DNA of 60,292 nucleotides from Chromobacterium sphagni (lineage in GTDB: Bacteria; Pseudomonadota; Gammaproteobacteria; Burkholderiales; Chromobacteriaceae): NCBI RefSeq assembly GCF_001855555.1, contig NZ_MKCT01000013.1, positions 1-60,292 on the forward strand. Direction: 5' to 3'. Made by a program: the position numbers and the translations under genes. The notes below the pieces were generated by a model. It made no database searches. It had not been told where the DNA came from and saw nothing but the letters and a program-made list of their open reading frames with translations. Of the stretch, positions 1-8,644 are shown in pieces. Position 1 is the stretch's first letter. Each line of letters opens with the position of its first letter.

Positions 1-1
1 G

Positions 2-604
2 GGGTCGGACCGCTTCGCCGAGCAGCCCGAGCTTGCCTGCCGGCCCTTCGACCGCGACCGCGACGGCTTCATCTACGGCGAGTGCTGCGGCGTGGTGGTG
101 GTCGAGTCCGAGGCGTCGGCGCAACGGCGCGGCGCCGTTCCCTATGCCCGGCTGGCGGGCTGGGGAGTGGCGATGGACGCCAACCGGCAGCCCGATCCGT
201 CGCCGGAAGGCGAGGCGCGCGCGATCCGGATGGCGCTGCAGCGCGCCGGCCGCGCTGCAATAGACATCGACTATGTCAACACCCACGGCACTGGCGCGCC
301 GCTGGGCGACGAGACCGAGCTCAGGGCCATCCAGTCCTGCGGACTTTCCCACGCCTACCTCAACGCGACCAAGTCGATAGTCGGCCACGGCCTGAGCGCC
401 GCCGGCGCCGTCGAAATCGTCGCCACCCTGCTGCAGATGAAGGCGGGACGGCTGCATCCGACCAAGAACCTGGTCGATCCAATCGCGCCATCGCTGAACT
501 GGGTGCGCGAACGCAGCGTGGCCAGCGCCATCGACACCGCGCTGACGCTGAGCATGGGATTCGGCGGCATCAATACCGCGCTTTGCCTGCGGTCCTATTC
601 CTAA
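2..604 (+). CDS. Ketosynthase C-terminal part (5'-truncated by window), probable decarboxylative KS of a beta-branching cassette
   Basis: Only the C-terminal 200 residues are visible, open from the first base. They show ketosynthase landmarks: a PFDRDRDGFIYGE segment, then NTHGTGAPLGD and SIVGHGLSAAG, which carry the two conserved histidines of the condensing-enzyme site. The N-terminal half with the nucleophile (Cys in a true KS, usually Ser in the decarboxylase) lies outside the window. The next genes are HMG-CoA synthase-like and two crotonase-like genes, the order of the pksF-G-H-I cassette of trans-AT polyketide clusters. I therefore infer the free-standing KS that decarboxylates malonyl-ACP to acetyl-ACP. 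A C-terminal KS of a larger protein cannot be excluded. It ends 22 bases before the next start. Confidence 0.85.
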   Translation, partial: GSDRFAEQPELACRPFDRDRDGFIYGECCGVVVVESEASAQRRGAVPYARLAGWGVAMDANRQPDPSPEGEARAIRMALQRAGRAAIDIDYVNTHGTGAPLGDETELRAIQSCGLSHAYLNATKSIVGHGLSAAGAVEIVATLLQMKAGRLHPTKNLVDPIAPSLNWVRERSVASAIDTALTLSMGFGGINTALCLRSYS

Positions 605-626
605 AGATTGCCGGGAGAACTATTTC

Positions 627-1889
627 ATGATGTCGGTTGGCATAGAAGCAATGAATGTATTCGGCGGAACCGCGTGCCTGGATGTAAACGCGCTAGCGCA
701 AAGACGCAAGCTCGACAGCGCGCGGTTCCAGGCGCTGCTGATGAGCGAGAAATCAGTCGCCCTCCCCTACGAGGATCCGGTGACATTCGGCGCCAACGCC
801 GCCCGCCCCATCGTCGACGCGCTTTCCGAGCAGGAAAAAAGCCGCATCGAAATGCTGATCACCTGCTCGGAATCCGGAGTCGATTTCGGCAAGTCGATCA
901 GCACCTATCTGCACCACTACCTTGGACTGAGCAAGAACTGCCGGCTGTTCGAAATCAAGCAGGCCTGCTATTCGGGCACAGCCGGCCTGCAAATGGCAGT
1001 GAACTTCATCCTGTCGCAAGTTTCCCCGGGAGCCAAGGCCCTGGTGGTGGCCACCGACATTTCCCGCTACATGATCGCCGACGGCGACAATGAGCCGGCC
1101 GAGGAATGGTCGTTCGCGGAGCCGAGCGCCGGCGCCGGAGCGGTCGCCATGCTGGTCAGCGACCGACCGCAGGTTTTCCAGATCGATGTCGGGGCCAGCG
1201 GCTACTATGGCTACGAGGTCATGGACACCTGCCGCCCCGCCCCGGACCTGGAGGCCGGCAACGCCGACCTGTCGCTTCTGTCCTATCTGGACTGTTGCGA
1301 GAACGCGTTCCTGGAATACAAGAAGCGAGTGCACGACGTCGACTACGCCCGCTCCTTCCAGTACCTGTCTTTCCACACGCCTTTCGGCGGCATGGTCAAG
1401 GGCGCGCACCGCACCATGATGCGCAAGATGACCGGCGCCAAACCGGCCGCGATCGAGGAAGACTTCGAACAGCGGGTCGCGCCCGGCCTGACATATTGCC
1501 GTCGCGTCGGCAACATCATGGGCGCCACCGCCCTGCTGTCGCTCGCCAGCACCATAGATCACGGCGATTTCCGCAACCCGGCCCGCATCGGCTACTTTTC
1601 CTACGGTTCCGGCTGCTGTTCGGAGTTTCTGAGCGGCATCGTCCGCCATGAAAGCCAGTCCACGCTCAAGCAGCTGAAAATCGAACAACGGCTCGGAGAG
1701 CGGCATCGACTGTCGATGGAGGAGTACGACTATCTGCTGCGCGGCAACAGCCAGATCAAGTTCGGCACCCGCAATGTCAAGGTAGACGACGGCGCCATAC
1801 CGGGCGCCCGCCGGCAGAAAAACGGCGCCAAGCACCTTATCCTCAAAGAAATCAAGGACTTCCACCGCCAGTACGAGTGGGCGTCATGA
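627..1889 (+). CDS. HMG-CoA synthase-like beta-branching enzyme (PksG/HCS family)
   Basis: This 420-residue protein has the family's usual length. It adds an acetyl-ACP-derived carbanion to a beta-keto polyketide intermediate on an ACP, the first step of beta-alkylation. The catalytic triad is visible: Glu82 in ITCSES, Cys114 in KQACYSGTAG and His250 in LSFHTPFGG. A GGGAGA-like ribosome site lies upstream; two adjacent ATGs (627 and 630) are possible starts. It follows the KS closely and its TGA overlaps the ATG of the first crotonase gene, so one operon is clear. Family assignment is firm; the polyketide it acts on is not in the window. Confidence 0.93.
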   Translation: MMSVGIEAMNVFGGTACLDVNALAQRRKLDSARFQALLMSEKSVALPYEDPVTFGANAARPIVDALSEQEKSRIEMLITCSESGVDFGKSISTYLHHYLGLSKNCRLFEIKQACYSGTAGLQMAVNFILSQVSPGAKALVVATDISRYMIADGDNEPAEEWSFAEPSAGAGAVAMLVSDRPQVFQIDVGASGYYGYEVMDTCRPAPDLEAGNADLSLLSYLDCCENAFLEYKKRVHDVDYARSFQYLSFHTPFGGMVKGAHRTMMRKMTGAKPAAIEEDFEQRVAPGLTYCRRVGNIMGATALLSLASTIDHGDFRNPARIGYFSYGSGCCSEFLSGIVRHESQSTLKQLKIEQRLGERHRLSMEEYDYLLRGNSQIKFGTRNVKVDDGAIPGARRQKNGAKHLILKEIKDFHRQYEWAS

Positions 1890-2671
1890 CCGCCGAGGCC
1901 CGTTATCAGACCTTGCGAGTGCGCTACCAGCATCCGATCTGCGTTCTGCAGCTGCATCGGCCCGAGGCGCAAAACACCATCAATGCCCAATTGATCGCCG
2001 ACATCTCCGATGTGCTGGATGCTTGCGAAGAGTCGATCACCATCGTGGTGATCGAGGGCCTGCCGGAGGTATTCTGCTTCGGCGCCGACTTCGCCGCGAT
2101 CCGGGCCGCCAACGGCCAGCCCGCCGCCGGACAAGCCGCGGCAGGCCCCGAACCCTTGTACGAATTGTGGCTGCGACTGGCGTCCGGACCTTATATCGTC
2201 ATCGCACACGTGCGCGGCAAGGCCAACGCCGGAGGCATAGGCTTTGTAGCGGCCAGCGACATCGCGCTGGCCGACGACAGCGCCGCGTTCAGTCTGTCCG
2301 AGCTGCTGTTCGGGCTGATGCCGGCCTGCGTGCTGCCCTTTCTGGCCCGCCGCATCGGTTGGCAAAAAGCGCACTACATGACGCTGTCGACCCATCCGAT
2401 AGACGCCGCCCAGGCCACGGCCTGGGGGCTGATCGACGCCAGCGAGGCCAATAGCGAAGCGCTGCTGCGCCGCCATCTGTCCCGGCTCCGGCGCCTGGAC
2501 AAGACCGCCATCGCCCGCTACAAGCGCTTTTCCAGCGAACTAAGCCGGTCGCTGGCCGCCGACAAACCGCTGGCGCTGGCCGCCAATAAAGTGGTGTTTT
2601 CCGATCCGCGCAATATCGCCAGCATCGTGCGCTACGTCGAACATGGCATTTTCCCATGGGAGTCCGCCTAG
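1886..2671 (+). CDS. Enoyl-CoA hydratase-like dehydratase ECH1 (PksH type)
   Basis: This crotonase-fold protein of 261 residues should dehydrate the HMG-like adduct during polyketide beta-branching. It carries the segments typical of PksH-type ECH1: EGLPEVFCFGADF (oxyanion-hole region), VRGKANAGGIGFVAASDIALAD and SLSELLFGLMPACVLPFLARRIG. I chose the ATG whose first bases overlap the HMG-CoA synthase stop (ATGA), not the in-frame GTG nine bases upstream, because coupled overlap is the pattern in this operon. It is followed one base after its stop by ECH2. Confidence 0.9.
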   Translation: MTAEARYQTLRVRYQHPICVLQLHRPEAQNTINAQLIADISDVLDACEESITIVVIEGLPEVFCFGADFAAIRAANGQPAAGQAAAGPEPLYELWLRLASGPYIVIAHVRGKANAGGIGFVAASDIALADDSAAFSLSELLFGLMPACVLPFLARRIGWQKAHYMTLSTHPIDAAQATAWGLIDASEANSEALLRRHLSRLRRLDKTAIARYKRFSSELSRSLAADKPLALAANKVVFSDPRNIASIVRYVEHGIFPWESA

Positions 2672-2672
2672 C

Positions 2673-3422
2673 ATGAGCGCCACCGTCGTCCACTGCACCC
2701 ATGTCTCCCCATCCATCGTGCAGATCACGCTGGAAGACAGGGAACACAAGAACACCTTCTCACCCGGCATCTGCACCGGACTGATGGACGCGTTCCGCGA
2801 CATCGCCGCCGATCCGGAATGCAAGGTGGTCGTTCTGACAGGCTACGACACCTATTTCTGTTCCGGCGGCACACAAGAGGGCCTGCTGAGTCTTTCCGGC
2901 GGCAAGGGGAAATTCACCGACACGCCGATCTACAACCTCCCGCTCGCCTGCGAGGTTCCGGTGATCGCCGCCATGCAGGGGCATGGCATCGGGGGCGGCT
3001 TCGTGCTGGGTTTGTTCTCCGACTTCGTCGTCATGAGCCGCGAAAGCGTCTACACCACCAACTTCATGAAATACGGCTTCACGCCGGGCTTCGGCTCCAC
3101 GCTGATCCTCAGAGAGAAGCTGGGACTGCCGCTAGCCCAGGAAATGCTGATGGCGGCCGGCAATTTCCGCGGAGCGGAACTGACTCAACGCGGCATTCCC
3201 TTCCCCGTCCTCCCCAGAAGCGAAGTGCTGTCCTACGCCCACGATCTGGCGCGACAGCTTGCGGAAAAACCTCGCCGCTCGCTGGTGATACTGAAAAACC
3301 ATCTGGTCGCCGACCTGCGGCGGCGCCTCCCGGCCATCGCGGACCAGGAGGTGGAAATGCACGATCAGACCTTTCATCACGAAGAAGTCAAGACTCGAAT
3401 CCAGACGCTGTTCGGCCAGTGA
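2673..3422 (+). CDS. Enoyl-CoA hydratase-like decarboxylase ECH2 (PksI type)
   Basis: This 249-residue crotonase-family enzyme should decarboxylate the product of ECH1 to leave the beta-methyl (or related) branch. Visible landmarks are FCSGGTQEGLL, GHGIGGGFVLGLFSDFVVMS and MKYGFTPGFGSTLILREKLG. The last segment, with YGFTPG, is typical of PksI-like ECH2 and distinguishes it from ECH1. The internal ATG at 2673, directly after the ECH1 stop, gives the family-like N-terminus; a longer frame from 2643 would lie inside ECH1. It completes the KS-HCS-ECH1-ECH2 cassette. Confidence 0.9.
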   Translation: MSATVVHCTHVSPSIVQITLEDREHKNTFSPGICTGLMDAFRDIAADPECKVVVLTGYDTYFCSGGTQEGLLSLSGGKGKFTDTPIYNLPLACEVPVIAAMQGHGIGGGFVLGLFSDFVVMSRESVYTTNFMKYGFTPGFGSTLILREKLGLPLAQEMLMAAGNFRGAELTQRGIPFPVLPRSEVLSYAHDLARQLAEKPRRSLVILKNHLVADLRRRLPAIADQEVEMHDQTFHHEEVKTRIQTLFGQ

Positions 3423-3446
3423 CGCAGCCCATCCACCGGAAACACT

Positions 3447-6400
3447 ATGCTATTGAAAATCACGGACAAGCCCGCCGCCGATGATCGCGGCGACGCCATA
3501 GAAATCTCGTTTGAAAACGCCGCCGTCCGCGTCCACTGCGTCACCGGCGGCGACATCGCGGCCATCGCCGAGCAGGCCCGGCAGGCGCTGGAGCGGCACT
3601 TCGCCGCCAGACAAGCGGCCCCTGCCGCCGAAGCGCTGCTCGCCTCGGGCACAGACTTCGGCAGTCGCCTGGCAGGCGAACATCCCGCATTGAACGAGGC
3701 GCTGGCCGCCATCGGCCAGCAGGACGCCGCCCAGCTCTCGGTGCTGATAGAATCAGCCCGCCCCGGTTTTCTGGCCCAACCCTGGGAGCTGCTGAGACTG
3801 CCGACCGGCCAGGCCCCGCTGGCATTGCACGCTCAGGCCTTCATCCGCCGTTTCCGCGGCCCAGGCCACCCGAAGGAATACGCGGAACGGGAATATGGCT
3901 TGAAAGTGGTCGCGCCCGTGCCGGACGCGGTAGCCGAGCTGAACCGGCAGCTGGGCACGCCCCAGGTGGCGAAAGCAGCGCCGCCCGCGCCGCTGCGCAT
4001 ACTGCACATCGCATCGAGAACGGCCGCGCCCGCCGCCGACACCGCGCTGGAATCCAGCGCGGTGGCCTTCACCACCGAAGGCGCCATCGACTATGAAATT
4101 TTCCCGGCAAGCAGCCGGGAGCGATTGCAGCAACGATTGAGCGACCCGTCCCAACCCGTCCATATCGCCCACTACGACGGCGACATCATCCTGGACGGCG
4201 AGCAGGCCTGCCTTCAGCTGCGGGACGCGAGCGGCGCCGAACAGCGCCTCGGCATCGCCGATCTCGCCCGGCTGCTGCGGCGGCAGAACGCCGCCATGCT
4301 GTGCCTGGATATCCGCGCCTGCTTCCGCGACGGCCAACCCGCGCCGGTCGCCGCCGGCCTGAGCGCGGCGGCCGCCGCCGCCAGCCATGCCGGCCTGGGC
4401 AATGTGCTGGGCACGGCCGGTTCGGCCGATCCCTGGACCAGCGGCCATTGCTTCAGCCAGATCTACCAAGGTCTGGCCGCCGGCTTGTCCCTGGAGCGCG
4501 CCGTCACCGCCGCCAGAGCCAGCCTGTCCTCGCCTGAGCGCGCATCTCGTTTCGCATCGCAAGGTTCGGCGCCGCCGGCATGGCCGTTGATCGTCCATTA
4601 CGGCGGCCAATCCCTCGGCTTCTTCGAATCGCCGCAGACCAGCGCGCCGCTGGCGGAATCGCAAACCCTGGTCCAGGCCCGCCAGCGACTGATGGGCTTC
4701 AAGTCCTCGCTGCTGCCCCCGCTGGCTGAGCTGGCGGGCGGCGGCGCGGCGTTGTCCATCCTGCACGCGCTCAAGCTATCCAGGCGGTCGCTGGCCCTCA
4801 CCGGCCCGGCCGGAATCGGCAAAACCCATCAAGCGCATCGCATCGCGCTATATCTGTCCCAGCGGGGCTGCATAGACTTCGCCTTCTATTTCGACTTCGG
4901 CAACGAAAGCTACACCGTCGACAACATGCTGGAAATGATCGCGCCGGTTCTCGAGCTGAGCCGAGACCAGCTGCCTCAGGCCAGAATGGCGCTGAAAAGC
5001 CTGCGTTGCTGCTTCGTCCTGGATGGCCTGCCGGCTCTGACAGCCGAGGCCGGGCCGCTGGAACGGGCCGACCGGCAGACGCTGGAACAGTTCATCGAAA
5101 CCTTGCTGGAAGATGGACACATCCTCATCCAGAGCCATCAAGACGGCCACGCTCAAACCGGACCGTCCGTCGTCGACATTCCGTTGCGGCCCCTGCTGCC
5201 GCAGGAAGCGGACATGCTGGCCACGGAGCAATTGCGCAACCGCCGGCTAAGCGGCCGCGACGACGACGACGGCTGGCCAGCCCTGCTCGCGGCCTGCCGA
5301 GGCAACCCCTTCCTGATCAAGCACGCGCTGCCGTTGCTGGAGACGTCCGCCGCATCGGAGCTGGCCCAGGAGCTTGAACGGCGCATGCCGCGACAGGGCT
5401 CCGTCGTGGCGGCGTTTTATCAATGGCAATGGTCGTGCCTGTCGGCGCCATGGCAGACGCTGCTGCTGCTGTGCGCTGAAGTGGATGGCTTGCTGCTCGA
5501 GCTGCTGATGGTGGCGATCGACCAGAAAGAGCCCTTCGAGCCGGCGAAGAAGCTGCTTGCCCTCGTCGGCGACCCGGCGGCGGTGTTCTCCCAGATCATC
5601 GCGCAATGGGAACGACAAGGTTTTCTGACTCGGCTGCCTCATGGCAGACAGATCGATGCCCGCTGCCAAGCCTTTTTACGACAAAAACGGCGGGAGCAGG
5701 ACAAGCTCGGCGCGGTGGCAGGCGCCAGCCTTTTCTTCAGCCAGGCGCTCTGCGAAGGCGTCCGTCTGTTGAGCAATCACCTGAACGGCCAGCAGAATCC
5801 CCCGCTTGCCCATTATCTGCTGATGAACCGCAGGCATTGGGCGCTGCATCTTGAAAAACTATGGTTCGCACATGACTATCGCCAGTTCCTGAGCAGCAAG
5901 CACGCCCTCGAGCAATTGATGCGGCAAGCGCAGTTGGGCGAGGAAAGCGCGGAATGGTCGCTGAAACTGCTGGAGCGCTCCACGGACATATTGCGGCCCT
6001 ACGAGCCGCCCCCGACAGAAGCCGCCCTGGCCTGGCTGACGCTGGCGCTGAGCACGCTTGCGGCCAAGGAGGCGCAAACCAGCCCATGCCTGAGGCAGGC
6101 CGCCGGCTACTGGCAGGCCTGGCTCGACGCACAGGCGGAGGCGGAAGCGGAAGCGGAAGCGATCGACAGGAGGCAGGCGCCGCTGTTTCAGCAGGCGACT
6201 GCCTTCCTCGACCTGCATTATCAGCAAAGACAGGACTGGCCAGCGGCCATCGCCGTCAACCAGCTCGCGCTGTCCATCTATACCCGGCACTCGGCCTGGC
6301 TCAAAGTGATACAAACGCTGAAGGCCCTGGTGCGCTGCCATGTCGAATCGGGCATGCATGAGCAGGCGCTGAGCCTGGAGGAGCGCATACTCAATGACAT

Positions 6401-6797
6401 CCCCTACCAGGACGCTCCGCCCGGACTGCACGCCCAGCAGCTGTTCGACATCGCGCTGTCACGCACCGCGCGCCACGCCTCGCCCGATGCCCAGGCCGCG
6501 CTTGACCGGCTCAAGACGATGAAGGAAGCGAAGCTGTTCGGCGACGCGCTGGACGGACTGCAAGCCGACATCCATTTCCAGCAGGAAAATTACGCCGCGG
6601 CCATCCCCCACTACTGCAAACTGTGGACGCGCGCGATACAGGCCGGCTCGGCTCCTCATATACAACCATTGCGCGAACGGCTGTTGCAGATGGAACAGGC
6701 GCTGGGCGCCGAAGCCTTCCAGCGCCATATCGACCGGGAGCTTGGCGACGAGATCGTCCGGCCGCAAGACTATCCACCTCAACAATGGACACATTGA
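3447..6797 (+). CDS. CHAT (caspase-like) - STAND ATPase - helical repeat protein
   Basis: A 1116-residue protein of unknown role inside the polyketide operon. Residues about 100-390 resemble a CHAT peptidase domain. PGFLAQPWELLRLP marks its start. His242 in VHIAHYDGD and Cys292 in LDIRACFRDG sit 50 residues apart, as in the His-Cys dyad of the family. A STAND/NACHT-like ATPase follows, with a P-loop GPAGIGKT at 453-460 and a Walker B-like CCFVLDGLP around Asp526. The remaining roughly 550 residues are helix-rich and look like TPR-type sensor repeats. Such architectures normally belong to signalling or defence proteases that are activated by a ligand. It starts 24 bases after ECH2 and its TGA abuts the next ATG. 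The domain reading is by eye; protease activity is inference. Confidence 0.72.
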   Translation: MLLKITDKPAADDRGDAIEISFENAAVRVHCVTGGDIAAIAEQARQALERHFAARQAAPAAEALLASGTDFGSRLAGEHPALNEALAAIGQQDAAQLSVLIESARPGFLAQPWELLRLPTGQAPLALHAQAFIRRFRGPGHPKEYAEREYGLKVVAPVPDAVAELNRQLGTPQVAKAAPPAPLRILHIASRTAAPAADTALESSAVAFTTEGAIDYEIFPASSRERLQQRLSDPSQPVHIAHYDGDIILDGEQACLQLRDASGAEQRLGIADLARLLRRQNAAMLCLDIRACFRDGQPAPVAAGLSAAAAAASHAGLGNVLGTAGSADPWTSGHCFSQIYQGLAAGLSLERAVTAARASLSSPERASRFASQGSAPPAWPLIVHYGGQSLGFFESPQTSAPLAESQTLVQARQRLMGFKSSLLPPLAELAGGGAALSILHALKLSRRSLALTGPAGIGKTHQAHRIALYLSQRGCIDFAFYFDFGNESYTVDNMLEMIAPVLELSRDQLPQARMALKSLRCCFVLDGLPALTAEAGPLERADRQTLEQFIETLLEDGHILIQSHQDGHAQTGPSVVDIPLRPLLPQEADMLATEQLRNRRLSGRDDDDGWPALLAACRGNPFLIKHALPLLETSAASELAQELERRMPRQGSVVAAFYQWQWSCLSAPWQTLLLLCAEVDGLLLELLMVAIDQKEPFEPAKKLLALVGDPAAVFSQIIAQWERQGFLTRLPHGRQIDARCQAFLRQKRREQDKLGAVAGASLFFSQALCEGVRLLSNHLNGQQNPPLAHYLLMNRRHWALHLEKLWFAHDYRQFLSSKHALEQLMRQAQLGEESAEWSLKLLERSTDILRPYEPPPTEAALAWLTLALSTLAAKEAQTSPCLRQAAGYWQAWLDAQAEAEAEAEAIDRRQAPLFQQATAFLDLHYQQRQDWPAAIAVNQLALSIYTRHSAWLKVIQTLKALVRCHVESGMHEQALSLEERILNDIPYQDAPPGLHAQQLFDIALSRTARHASPDAQAALDRLKTMKEAKLFGDALDGLQADIHFQQENYAAAIPHYCKLWTRAIQAGSAPHIQPLRERLLQMEQALGAEAFQRHIDRELGDEIVRPQDYPPQQWTH

Positions 6798-7160
6798 ATG
6801 GAAATCAAATTGATAGAGCGCGATTCAATCCGTGTGGCGCACGTGCTCTCCACCGACGCGCCAATCAAGACCAGGCAGGACGCGCTGGATGTGATGATGG
6901 GACACGGACACGGCAATCTGACCGGGATCGCGGTGGAGGAAGCCTGCCTGCATCCCGATTTCTTCCAGCTCAAAACCGGTCTGGCCGGAGAGTTATTGCA
7001 GATGTTCGTCAACTACCGGCAAAAAATCGCCATCATCGGCAATTTCTCGAAATACACCAGCAGCAGCCTGCGCGACTTCATCGTGGAAAGCAACCGGGGC
7101 AAGCAGGTCTTCTTCGTCTCCTGCATCGATGAGGCAATCCGGTATCTCAGCCACAGCTAG
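6798..7160 (+). CDS. DUF4180 domain protein
   Basis: A 120-residue cytoplasmic protein whose full length matches what I know of DUF4180. Conserved-looking parts are HPDFFQLKTGLAGELLQMFVNYR, IAIIGNFSKYTSSSLRDFI and the RGKQVFFVSCIDEAIRYL tail. The function of the family is not established as far as I know. Its ATG follows the stop of the CHAT protein with no spacer, and the amidase starts eight bases after its own stop. It is therefore almost surely co-translated with the CHAT protein, and could be its partner or regulator (inference). Confidence 0.75.
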   Translation: MEIKLIERDSIRVAHVLSTDAPIKTRQDALDVMMGHGHGNLTGIAVEEACLHPDFFQLKTGLAGELLQMFVNYRQKIAIIGNFSKYTSSSLRDFIVESNRGKQVFFVSCIDEAIRYLSHS

Positions 7161-7168
7161 AGGATTTC

Positions 7169-8569
7169 ATGGAACTCGCAAACGATGTCGCCCAGCTTGA
7201 CGCCACCGCCCTGGCGGAAGCTATACGGAAAGGGACGTGCACTTCCGAGGAGGCCGTGCAATCGCTGTTCGAGCGAATAGACCGGCTGAACGGCAAGTAC
7301 AACGCCCTCGTCTCCCTGGACCGTCCGCGGGCGCTGCAGCGCGCGCGCGAGGCGGACCTGGCGCAGGCCCGGGGCCAGAGCTGGGGGCCGTTGCATGGCG
7401 TGCCGATCACGGTCAAGGACTCATTCAGAACCGCCGGCCTGCGGACCACGGCCGGCTACGCGCCGCTGCGCGACTCGGTGCCGGACCGCGACGCAGACGC
7501 CGTCGCCCGCCTCAAGAACGCCGGCGCCATCGTCATCGGCAAGTCGAACTGCGCCCCCCTCTGCAGCGATCTTCAAACCAGGAACGATATTTTCGGCACC
7601 ACCGGCAATCCATGGGAGGCCGGCCGCACCGCGGGCGGCAGTTCCGGCGGGGAAGCCGCCGCGGTCGCGCTAGGCCTCTCGCCGCTAGGCCTAGGCAGCG
7701 ATAGCGGCGGCAGCATCCGCGTCCCGGCAAGCTATTGCGGGGTCTACGGCTTCAAGCCGTCGATCGGGAAAATAGCGCGCGATGGCCTGATCCCGCCGTT
7801 GGGCGATCCCGCGCGGGAAGACAGCCTGACCGTGGTCGGCGCCATTGCGCGCTCGGTGCGTGATCTGGCACTGAGCTATTCGATATTGTCCGGCGAACCC
7901 TACGGCATTGACGCCGCCCCCCAACATGCGCCCCGGATAGCCTGGACCGGCGAATTCCCGCGCCAGTTGATGGACGACGAGGTTTCGTCGGCGCTGGAAG
8001 CGGCATACCGAACCCTGAGCGACAGCGGCGCGAGTGTCGAGAAAGTCGAGCCCCCCCTCGATTTGCACTTCCTGAATTTTAAATACTTCATGTTGAATAT
8101 GTACGAGTTCTCCCCCAGGGAGAGCAGTCCGGGATTGCACAAACTGTTCTGGCTTTTCGAATCCGCCCGCTCCGTGTTCAGCGGCGGCATCGAGGCCAAC
8201 TACAAAAAACTGAAGGCGGATCAGCGGGAACAAGTCGATCTATTCGATCGCTTTGCCCAGCAATTCGATTGCTGGGCGCTACCGGCCACCCCGACTGCCG
8301 CCTTCCATCATCAGAAATCGGGTCGCCCGATTCCTATCCGTCACCGCGGCAAGTCCAAGCGCTACAGCTATTGGCACGCCACCGGCGGGTTTGCATTTCT
8401 CGCCAATTTCCTGGGCTGCCCAAGCGTGGCGATTCCAATAGGCCGGGATCGGAACGGCCTGCCCATCGGCATCCAGGTGGTTGGCCGGCGCGAACAGGAC
8501 ACGGCCCTGTTACGGACGGCTGCGCATATCGCCGAGAGAATAGGCAGCACCATGCCGCTGGCCACATGA
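7169..8569 (+). CDS. Amidase-signature family hydrolase
   Basis: This 466-residue protein has the Ser-cisSer-Lys site of the amidase-signature family (GatA, fatty-acid amide hydrolase relatives). Lys83 is in GVPITVKDSF, the cis-serine near 158 in AGGSSGGEAAA, and the nucleophile Ser182 in GSDSGGSIRVPA. It hydrolyses an amide or ester, but the substrate cannot be read from the sequence. No gatC or gatB lies nearby, which argues against glutamyl-tRNA amidotransferase. Its place between the DUF4180 gene and a malonyl acyltransferase suggests tailoring or release chemistry on the polyketide, or removal of a protecting group. Confidence 0.85.
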   Translation: MELANDVAQLDATALAEAIRKGTCTSEEAVQSLFERIDRLNGKYNALVSLDRPRALQRAREADLAQARGQSWGPLHGVPITVKDSFRTAGLRTTAGYAPLRDSVPDRDADAVARLKNAGAIVIGKSNCAPLCSDLQTRNDIFGTTGNPWEAGRTAGGSSGGEAAAVALGLSPLGLGSDSGGSIRVPASYCGVYGFKPSIGKIARDGLIPPLGDPAREDSLTVVGAIARSVRDLALSYSILSGEPYGIDAAPQHAPRIAWTGEFPRQLMDDEVSSALEAAYRTLSDSGASVEKVEPPLDLHFLNFKYFMLNMYEFSPRESSPGLHKLFWLFESARSVFSGGIEANYKKLKADQREQVDLFDRFAQQFDCWALPATPTAAFHHQKSGRPIPIRHRGKSKRYSYWHATGGFAFLANFLGCPSVAIPIGRDRNGLPIGIQVVGRREQDTALLRTAAHIAERIGSTMPLAT

Positions 8570-8644
8570 CCGCCAGGAAAGCGCCGACAAAGCGGCGGCG
8601 GACACGTATCCAATCATTCCATACCGCGATTAGGAGATAGGCAG

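Noticed and set aside
753-1865. Long minus-strand open frame across the HMG-CoA synthase gene
   Set aside because: Composition is that of a shadow in GC-rich DNA; no ribosome site, no recognisable domain, and the plus-strand frame has all catalytic residues.
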